A stretch of 32,796 nucleotides of DNA from positions 1 to 32,796 of the forward strand of contig JAJYLO010000004.1 of the NCBI GenBank assembly GCA_021787635.1, in the 5' to 3' direction. How positions within the stretch are numbered: position 1 is the first letter of the stretch; each line of letters starts with the position of its first letter. The translations under genes and the position numbers were made by a program. Below the pieces are notes generated by a model. The model made no database searches and had not been told where the DNA came from. It saw only the letters and a program-made list of their open reading frames with translations. Of this stretch, positions 17,076 through 23,785 are shown one piece after another. This DNA comes from a bacterium. GTDB lineage: Bacteria; Patescibacteriota; Microgenomatia; UBA1406; GWC2-37-13.

Positions 17076-18498
17076 TTGAAATTACTTTAATTATATCATC
17101 TTTCAGCTTATAAACGTCACCGGCGCCCATCGTAAATAAAATATCTTGATTATGGATGATAGATGATAGATGATGGATTAAATCGGCCTTTGAAGAAACA
17201 TAAAGTAATTTATCTGGGTTTAATTTGGCGATGTCTTCCGAACAGATAGCGAACTGACTAATTTTCTCTCTCGCTGACGGAAAAATCGGCAGGATATACA
17301 CCAAATCGGCCTGCGATAAACTTTCGGCAAAATCCGGCATTAAAGCCTGTGTACGTGAGTACGTATGCGGCTGAAAAATTATGACCAGCCTTCTGCCGGG
17401 AAAACGCATTCGGGCCGCTTTGATCGTCGTCTCAATTTCCTTCGGATGATGGGCGTAATCATCAAAAAGCTTGATATCACCGTCGTAAACCGGTTCAAAC
17501 CGCCTTTTGGCGCCGGTAAACTCAGCGATACTTTTTTGGATCTGATCAACAGGAAAACCCAGTTTCAGTAACAGCGCAATTACACCCACAGCGTTAGAAA
17601 CGCTTTTTAGACCGAATAAATTGATTCTAACTGTCATTCTGGCAATCCGCCGGCTGGCAAAGCGTCTAGAATCTATCAAATCAAACGAGCTGCCATTTTG
17701 ATCGGTTACGACATTTTCGATCCGATAATCGCTTTTTTTATCAAAACCGAAAGTGACATATTTTTCTTTTGGAAATTGTCTAATCAAATCCATTAAATTT
17801 ACATTGTCCTGACAAACAAATAACTCTTGAACGATCGTTGAAGAGTTATTTCCGGCAAAGAATTTACCATAGGCCGCTTTCGTTTCTTCAATATCCTTGT
17901 AAACATCCGGATGGTCGAAATCGATGTTCGGACAAATAATATAATCGGGGTTTAAGAAATGAAATTTCGGCGTTTTATCGAGTGGCGGATTGACGCCATA
18001 TTCATCGGCTTCAGCGACAAAATATTCGCCGCCCAAATAATCACCGCCCTGATATCCGGTAAAAAATGGTGTGCCGACAATATAATTCGGTTTTGCTCCC
18101 AGCTTGATCAGCCCATATGACAATAACGATGAAATGGTGGTTTTTCCATGACAGCCGGCAACGGCAATTTTCGTTTTTGATTGGCTCATCAGCTGGCCAA
18201 TCGCTTCTGCCTGACTGATTATTGTCAGTTTTCTTTTTCTGGCTTCAGCGACAATCGGATTATTTGTCCCGCCATGAGCGGCTGAATAGATAATCAATTC
18301 CGTTTCTGACGGTAACTTTACCGGATCGAAACCGATCCGGTAGGAAATATTATTGTCCTTAAGTAATTTATCGGTAATGAATTCGTCAACGACGTCGGCG
18401 CCGCCGACATTCTTTCCCCACTTTTTATAAATAACCGCTAGATTAGCCATCGCCACCCCTTTGATACCAACGATAAAAATATTGCTGTATTGTTCCAT
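17023..18498 (-). CDS. murC: UDP-N-acetylmuramate--L-alanine ligase (MurC)
   Basis: 491 aa; VAGCHGKTTISSLLSYGL, EADEYGVNPPL, DDYAHHPKEIETTIKAAR, FQPHTYSRTQALMPDFAESLSQAD. 53-nt overlap with murB. Confidence 0.96.
   Translation of the reverse strand: MEQYSNIFIVGIKGVAMANLAVIYKKWGKNVGGADVVDEFITDKLLKDNNISYRIGFDPVKLPSETELIIYSAAHGGTNNPIVAEARKRKLTIISQAEAIGQLMSQSKTKIAVAGCHGKTTISSLLSYGLIKLGAKPNYIVGTPFFTGYQGGDYLGGEYFVAEADEYGVNPPLDKTPKFHFLNPDYIICPNIDFDHPDVYKDIEETKAAYGKFFAGNNSSTIVQELFVCQDNVNLMDLIRQFPKEKYVTFGFDKKSDYRIENVVTDQNGSSFDLIDSRRFASRRIARMTVRINLFGLKSVSNAVGVIALLLKLGFPVDQIQKSIAEFTGAKRRFEPVYDGDIKLFDDYAHHPKEIETTIKAARMRFPGRRLVIIFQPHTYSRTQALMPDFAESLSQADLVYILPIFPSAREKISQFAICSEDIAKLNPDKLLYVSSKADLIHHLSSIIHNQDILFTMGAGDVYKLKDDIIKVISNAKVQISNHSNNATDNS
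17045..17083 (-). repeat. Heptad CAAA-type tandem repeat at the murC/murB overlap
   Basis: Minus strand AATTTCAAATGCCAAAGTTCAAATCTCAAATCATTCAAA, mostly 7-bp spacing of CAAA. Confidence 0.6.
17155..17175. repeat. GATGATA heptanucleotide tandem repeat within murC
   Basis: GATGATA-GATGATA-GATGATG (3 units, one mismatch). Confidence 0.75.
17623..17673. repeat. 51-bp palindromic element within murC
   Basis: GATTCTA (17623-17629) ... TAGAATC (17667-17673), enclosing ACTGTCATTCTGGCAATCCGCCGGCTGGCAAAGCGTC. Confidence 0.65.
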
Positions 18499-18526
18499 TG
18501 CTATATAGTTATTAAGCTAAACTGTT

Positions 18527-18636
18527 AAAGCGCAGAATACGGATTTTTTCTGCCGATCACTTGCGCTCGTCACTGCGTGTGCTTACCTTAACGCATTTCG
18601 CATTGAGAGGCAGCAAAAAAGACGTATTCAAGCTTT
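18527..18636. repeat. 110-bp imperfect long hairpin in the pgeF-murC intergenic gap
   Basis: AAAGC-gca-GAATACG-ga-TTTTTT-c-TGCC ... GGCAGc-AAAAAA-ga-CGTATTC-aa-GCTTT. Confidence 0.75.
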
Positions 18637-18654
18637 GATAATTATACAAAAATA

Positions 18655-19389
18655 TTAATATTGAACGATATAGCTCAACATTTCCTGCAGATTCTTTTTG
18701 CCGTCGCGCCTTAAGGAAAAGAACCGTTTGCTGTCACAGCTCGTGCAGAAGGGGAAAAAGTCAATATTATCTTGGGGAATACCCGCTTCAAGCAATAATA
18801 TATAGTTAAGCAATGACAGATCCAGATACCGCTTTCCATGCCGCACAATGAATATTTTTTCCGAATATCCGTTTAACTCTTCCATAAAATTAACATAGCG
18901 GTCATCATCGACATCATAACAGCACTGCCCGATCGACGGCCCCATGGCGGTAATAATATCTTCTTTCCGGCAGCCGACATCAACCATTTTCTCCACCATT
19001 ATTTTTACCATTTTTTTCAGGCTCCCCCGCCAACCCTGGTGTGAAATGCCGATGACGGCGTTTTGCTTGTCGCTAAAAACCATCGGGATACAGTCGGCCG
19101 TCCGGACAGTCAGAACAACATTCCTTTCCCGAGTAACGACTCCGTCGGTATCAGCAATGTTCTCAATGATGACCGGATTATCGGCCACGATATAAGAAAC
19201 ATTGACTGAATGGATTTGTTCGGGAACAATAACCTTTTTATGATTTATCCGCATTTCGTTCAGGTAGGCAAGAACCGTTTCCGGCCTTAACGCATCGCCG
19301 GCATCCCTGGTACAGAAACCGGAAATCACATTATCGTCATCGATTTTGGTGGAGAAAAAGGCTTTACGGTCAGGATTAAAAATTATCAT
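18655..19389 (-). CDS. pgeF: Laccase-domain (YfiH/PgeF) peptidoglycan editing factor family protein
   Basis: 244 aa; VPEQIHSVNV, VRTADCIPMVFSDK, GISHQGWRGSLKKMV, MGPSIGQCCYDVDDD. Confidence 0.9.
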   Translation of the reverse strand: MIIFNPDRKAFFSTKIDDDNVISGFCTRDAGDALRPETVLAYLNEMRINHKKVIVPEQIHSVNVSYIVADNPVIIENIADTDGVVTRERNVVLTVRTADCIPMVFSDKQNAVIGISHQGWRGSLKKMVKIMVEKMVDVGCRKEDIITAMGPSIGQCCYDVDDDRYVNFMEELNGYSEKIFIVRHGKRYLDLSLLNYILLLEAGIPQDNIDFFPFCTSCDSKRFFSLRRDGKKNLQEMLSYIVQY

Positions 19390-20561
19390 TTGTTTCGAAT
19401 TTGCAAGGCAGTATTCACCGCCTTGAATTCATCCCACGGATACTCCTTTTTACCGCGGCAAAGGCTTTTTTCATGAGCCTTGCCGGTCGCCAGGACAACG
19501 TCATTTTTGCGCGCCATCACCATCGCCTTGTTAATTGCCTCTTGCCTATCGGGAATGAGTATAAACGGTTTATTCTTTATTCCGGCGGCGATTTGGCGGC
19601 AGATCTCCTCCATTTTTTCCGTCCGGTAATCTTCTTCTGTCAAAATAATCTGATCGACATACCGGCTACTCGCTTTTCCCATCAAAGGCCGTTTTGTCTT
19701 ATCTCGCAAACCGGCCGAGCCAAAAACATGGATTAATTTTGAACCGTTATGGACATAGTTTTTTTTTATTTCCGGTAAAACACTTTCAAATGCATTCGGC
19801 GTATGGGCAAAATCGATAATGACCGTCGGGCCTTTGTCATACACTACTTCCAGCCGGCCCGGCGGCAACTTAAAGCTATTCATCGCTTCTAGAATATTTT
19901 TTTCATCTATCCCCAGGATTGAGGCGACACTGAATGCCGCCAGGTAATTGTAACGATTATATCCCACCAGCGGTTTTTTGTAGGGCAGCCGGAAATGGGT
20001 TTTGTGTTTGAAACCGTAATGATAAACTTTATTTACGCTATATTTCAGTATTTTGTCAAGCCGCTCAAACGAATGATCGTCACTGTTGATAATGGCAATA
20101 TTTGATTGCTTTAGTAGCTTCGCTTTCGTGTCGACATATTTTTCGTAAGTTTTGTGGTAATCAAGATGTTCATGAGTAACGTTTGTCAACACACCAACGA
20201 AATATTTTACCCCAAAAACCCGGTTTTGGTCCAAAGCATGGGAAGTCGTTTCCAGAACAAAAAATTCGTCGCCGTTTTCTGCCGCTTTTTTCAGCAGTTT
20301 TTGCACCAGAAATGAACTGGGCGTCGTGGTATGTAAGCCGGTATCAAATTCCTCCGTTCCAATCTTGGCATACACCGTCGACACCATCGATACTTTTTTT
20401 CCGGCGGTTTTTAAAATATGATAAATGAGGTGGGTGGTCGTCGTTTTTCCATCAGTTCCGGTCACACCAATCACTTTCAATTTACGGCTGGGAAAGCCAT
20501 AATAAATATTAGCGATAACCGCTTGAAAGAAATGGTAAATGTTTTTAAACGTTTGAAACAT
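19386..20561 (-). CDS. MurE-like Mur ligase lacking a full N-terminal domain
   Basis: 391 aa; GVTGTDGKTTTTHLIYHIL, ETTSHALDQNRVFGV, TNVTHEHLDYHKTYEKYVDTKAKLL, VIIDFAHTPNAFESVLPEI, GKAHEKSLCRGKKEYPWDEF. Confidence 0.88.
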   Translation of the reverse strand: MFQTFKNIYHFFQAVIANIYYGFPSRKLKVIGVTGTDGKTTTTHLIYHILKTAGKKVSMVSTVYAKIGTEEFDTGLHTTTPSSFLVQKLLKKAAENGDEFFVLETTSHALDQNRVFGVKYFVGVLTNVTHEHLDYHKTYEKYVDTKAKLLKQSNIAIINSDDHSFERLDKILKYSVNKVYHYGFKHKTHFRLPYKKPLVGYNRYNYLAAFSVASILGIDEKNILEAMNSFKLPPGRLEVVYDKGPTVIIDFAHTPNAFESVLPEIKKNYVHNGSKLIHVFGSAGLRDKTKRPLMGKASSRYVDQIILTEEDYRTEKMEEICRQIAAGIKNKPFILIPDRQEAINKAMVMARKNDVVLATGKAHEKSLCRGKKEYPWDEFKAVNTALQIRNK

Positions 20562-20565
20562 AATT

Positions 20566-22224
20566 TTATTGGTCTGGTGCGATATTATAGTATACTATAA
20601 GATCCTTGGCGATATTGAAAAAAATCGGTGCTGCCGTCTCCGAACCCCACTCCGAGGCTTGCGGCTCACGCAGCATCACCATGGTGATAAATTTCGGTTG
20701 GTCAGCCGGTGCGAAGCCGATAAAAGAAGCAATCGTCTTATTCGGATCATAATGCCCCTGGATTGGAATCTGGGCCGTCCCCGTTTTGCCGCCCATCGAA
20801 TAACCGGCTGGTCTCGCCCAATGGACTTCACCGTGCTTAACCACCGAAACAAGCATCTTGCGGATGACCGCCGATGTCCAGTCGCTAATTACCCGCCCTT
20901 CGACTTTCGGCGAAATAACATTGGTTTTTGCCGGCGACACCATTTTTTCTACCACATACGGTTTCAGCAATTGACCGCCATTGATGACGCTGGCAAATGC
21001 TCTTATTATCTGGATCGGTGTCATCGCAATCCCCTGGCCGAAAGTAACGGTCGCATAATCGATCGGGTACCATTGGGATTGTGGCGGAATATAACCGCCA
21101 ACTTCTCCTTGCAGGTCAATTCCTGTCGGGTGGCCGAATCCAAATTTTTTAATATACGAGTAAGTAAGGTTGTTGCCGAGTTTGCTGCCGACATAAACCA
21201 TTCCGACATTGGACGATTTTTCCAGAATCTGCGTCATTGTAATCCATCCTTTATAAGTATTATCCCACGTCTGAATATTGTAACCGCTGACGTTGACCGG
21301 CCCGGTTTCGTTATAAGTATCGTCAGGCTTAATTTTCTTTTCCTGTATCGCCGCTGCCATAATCAGCGGCTTGAAAATCGATCCCGGTTCAAACAAATCA
21401 GAAATGGCCGGATTCTTGAAATCGGCCTCAGAATATAAAAAATATTGGCTGGCGTCATAATCGGGCAAACATACTAAAGCGAGAATCTGCATCGTCATCG
21501 GATCGGCGGTGATGGCACAACCTTGTTTGGCCTTATACAAATCCATTCCTTCTTTCAGGTTCCGCTTATTAACTTCTTGGACGGTCTTATCGATTGTTAA
21601 AATCAAATTTCGTCCGTTTTCCGGCGCCACCCGCTGCTGGGTGCCGATAAGAATCGGTTGGCCGGCCAAATCGCGCTCTGATTCCATGAGACCAGGCAAT
21701 CCTTTCAAATCGTCGTCGTAATAACCCTCCAGACCAAAATAGCCGACATCTTCGCCAGCAGTATTTTTTCCGACAAAACCCAATAAATGCGCCGACAACG
21801 ACGCTTCGGGATAATAGCGTTTCATCTGATAATCAAAGCCGACACCAGGCAAATTCAGAGCGTCGATCGCCTTTTTCTTATCTTCGTCGATCCCCGACTG
21901 GATCGCCACCCAGACTTTAGTATCATCGATTCTTGCTTCGATCGACGCCTCCGGCTCTCCCAAAATCGCGCTGATCTTTTGAGCAACTTCAAATTTATTG
22001 CCGATGTTTTTCGGTTCGATGTAAAGCTGATAACTATTCTGATTTAAAGCTAATGGGGCATTGTTACGATCCATTATTAGCCCCCTTTCCGGATAAATTT
22101 TGTTGGTATGCAGATATGCGTCATTGGAGGAAACCGGATGAATTATCTGAATAATGAATAATTTAACGATAATCGCCCCAAATAACAACAAGAAAGTCAG
22201 AAACAGCAGTTTAATCTTAATCAT
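20566..22224 (-). CDS. ftsI: Penicillin-binding protein (FtsI/PBP2-type transpeptidase)
   Basis: 552 aa; N-terminal TM, RGLIMDRNNAPLALN, FEPGSIFKPL (SXXK), SSN, GGKTGTAQIP (KTG). Confidence 0.93.
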   Translation of the reverse strand: MIKIKLLFLTFLLLFGAIIVKLFIIQIIHPVSSNDAYLHTNKIYPERGLIMDRNNAPLALNQNSYQLYIEPKNIGNKFEVAQKISAILGEPEASIEARIDDTKVWVAIQSGIDEDKKKAIDALNLPGVGFDYQMKRYYPEASLSAHLLGFVGKNTAGEDVGYFGLEGYYDDDLKGLPGLMESERDLAGQPILIGTQQRVAPENGRNLILTIDKTVQEVNKRNLKEGMDLYKAKQGCAITADPMTMQILALVCLPDYDASQYFLYSEADFKNPAISDLFEPGSIFKPLIMAAAIQEKKIKPDDTYNETGPVNVSGYNIQTWDNTYKGWITMTQILEKSSNVGMVYVGSKLGNNLTYSYIKKFGFGHPTGIDLQGEVGGYIPPQSQWYPIDYATVTFGQGIAMTPIQIIRAFASVINGGQLLKPYVVEKMVSPAKTNVISPKVEGRVISDWTSAVIRKMLVSVVKHGEVHWARPAGYSMGGKTGTAQIPIQGHYDPNKTIASFIGFAPADQPKFITMVMLREPQASEWGSETAAPIFFNIAKDLIVYYNIAPDQ

Positions 22225-22484
22225 TTTTTTGCAAACTCCATGTTACCCACATATACCGGCGTCGATTGTTGGACAAAATTCAGGGCGGCTGCCGCCGACG
22301 CAGCATACTGGAATGAGTCAAAGCGGGCGACCTCTTTTTGCAATTCAAGGTTTTGTTCGTGAATTTTTTCCGTACTCTGTTCGTATACGGAGATCTCGTT
22401 ACCCAGTTTAATACTGGAAACAAATAAAGCGATATTAACAATAATTAAAACCAGAAATACAAATCCGATAATTTTTTTAATCAT
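22221..22484 (-). CDS. Small TM/coiled-coil protein, FtsL-like by position
   Basis: 87 aa; one N-terminal TM followed by a probable coiled coil (YEQSTEKIHEQNLELQKEVARFDS); between rsmH and ftsI. Confidence 0.6.
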   Translation of the reverse strand: MIKKIIGFVFLVLIIVNIALFVSSIKLGNEISVYEQSTEKIHEQNLELQKEVARFDSFQYAASAAAALNFVQQSTPVYVGNMEFAKK

Positions 22485-23307
22485 GTTTGATTACTCGTAG
22501 CTTCGCTGAACGCTCAAATTGTAAATTCCGATCACCCTTAATTAAATGGCCGCCGCCGAACTTTTTTACGATCCGATCTTCCAGTGAATGAAAGGTGACG
22601 ACCACAATCCGCCCTTCCGCACCAATTAAATTCATAGCTCCCAGCAACCCCTGTCGCAGATTATGCAACTCGTGATTGACGGCAATCCGCAAAGCCTGGA
22701 AAATCCGGCGATATGTCCCCTGATCTTTCCGGCCGATTGCCTTGTCGATCACCACGATCAAATCACCGACTGTTTTTATCCTCCTCCCGATTCTCGATTC
22801 GACAATTTTTTCCGCAATAATCCGCGAATTCAGATCTTCGGAATACGAGGCGAATAATTCATATAGTCCTTCTTTATTCAAACCATTAACCATATCCGCC
22901 GCCGTTTCTTCCTCATTAATGTCTATTCTCATATCAAGCGGTTCATGGATTTTTTTAAAGGAAAATCCTCGGCCCGACTCGCCGATCTGCCTCATCGACA
23001 ATCCCAAGTCGAAAACGATACCGTCGACGGGATAAAATCCAGATTCTTTGGCAATACTTTCAATCTGGGAAAAATTACCTTGTTTTAAAATTAAAAATTT
23101 AAAATTAGCATTTGGTTTCAAATTTGCAATTTGCAATTTGAAATTTTCAATTTGCTGATGATCCCAATCAATAGCTAAAACTTTTCCTCCACGTTCAAGT
23201 ATCGCCAACGTATATCCGCCCTCGCCCAATGTCGCGTCAATATATTTTCCGCCGGGTTTGACGTTCAGGTTGTCAAGAACTGCTTGTAAAAGTACTGGAT
23301 GATGCAT
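22477..23307 (-). CDS. rsmH: 16S rRNA (cytosine(1402)-N(4))-methyltransferase RsmH (MraW)
   Basis: MHHPVLLQAVLDNLNVKPGGKYIDATLGEGGYTLAIL, FDLGLSMRQIGESGRGFSF, ALRIAVNHELHNL, GRIVVVTFHSLEDRIVK. ATG at 23307 preferred over track start 23340. Confidence 0.95.
   Translation of the reverse strand: MHHPVLLQAVLDNLNVKPGGKYIDATLGEGGYTLAILERGGKVLAIDWDHQQIENFKLQIANLKPNANFKFLILKQGNFSQIESIAKESGFYPVDGIVFDLGLSMRQIGESGRGFSFKKIHEPLDMRIDINEEETAADMVNGLNKEGLYELFASYSEDLNSRIIAEKIVESRIGRRIKTVGDLIVVIDKAIGRKDQGTYRRIFQALRIAVNHELHNLRQGLLGAMNLIGAEGRIVVVTFHSLEDRIVKKFGGGHLIKGDRNLQFERSAKLRVIKHD
23083..23152 (-). repeat. AT-rich heptad CAAA tandem repeat inside rsmH
   Basis: Minus strand AATTTCAAATTGCAAATTGCAAATTTGAAACCAAATGCTAATTTTAAA..., encodes ENFKLQIANLKPNANFKFLIL. 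Confidence 0.65.
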
Positions 23308-23680
23308 ATTTTTTCCATTTCCTGGCGTTCCAAATTTCAAAATGATCGCCGACTCCGATAATAACGACTTCTTCGTTTAATCCGGCATATTGCAATAAAC
23401 CTTTGGGGATGACAAACCGTCCCTGGTCGTCAATTTCCGGATACGTGACCGATGAAAACACAAATCGCCTTTTTTCCAGATTTTCTTGTTCCAATAGCGA
23501 TACTTGCATCAAGCTGCCGGCCCGGCTTTCCCAATCGTCCTTGTCGAAACCAGCCAGACAGTCATTAAATCCTTTCGTTAAAATAAACATATTGCCTTTT
23601 AAAAGTTCTCTGATCTTTTTTGGGAGTAGCAACCGCCCCGGAGACGAAAATGTTTGCTGATATTCACCAAAAAAAACCAT
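23273..23680 (-). CDS. mraZ: Transcriptional regulator MraZ
   Basis: 135 aa; two SpoVT/AbrB-like repeats GEYQQTFSSPGRLLLPKKIRE and YPEIDDQGRFVIPKGLLQYAGL; first gene of the cluster. Confidence 0.94.
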   Translation of the reverse strand: MVFFGEYQQTFSSPGRLLLPKKIRELLKGNMFILTKGFNDCLAGFDKDDWESRAGSLMQVSLLEQENLEKRRFVFSSVTYPEIDDQGRFVIPKGLLQYAGLNEEVVIIGVGDHFEIWNARKWKKYASSSTFTSSS

Positions 23681-23688
23681 ATTCTTCC

Positions 23689-23717
23689 ATTTAACACAAT
23701 TTTTATAGCGCTGTCAA
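23689..23717 (-). promoter_or_regulatory. Putative sigma70-type promoter of mraZ/dcw cluster
   Basis: Minus strand TTGACA (23717-23712), 17-nt spacer, TTAAAT (23694-23689), 8 nt before the mraZ ATG. Confidence 0.5.
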
Positions 23718-23768
23718 TGGCAAAATGCGTTAAAAATCCTTCTTCTTTATTTTTTTTCTCATGCCCCG

Positions 23769-23774
23769 TATAAT
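23769..23774 (+). promoter_or_regulatory. Putative -10 element (TATAAT) of murJ
   Basis: TATAAT 11 nt upstream of murJ ATG; divergent from the mraZ promoter; weak -35. Confidence 0.4.
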
Positions 23775-23785
23775 GGGAATTATTC

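Noticed and set aside
17591-17611. AGCGTT-AGA-AACGCTTTTT terminator-like hairpin (+ strand) in murC
   Set aside because: Encodes conserved KSVSNAV of MurC on the other strand and there is no plus-strand gene to terminate.
20569-21438. 289-aa plus-strand ORF antisense to ftsI
   Set aside because: Low-complexity R/H/N-rich translation with no recognisable domain, fully inside a strongly supported FtsI frame; a shadow ORF.
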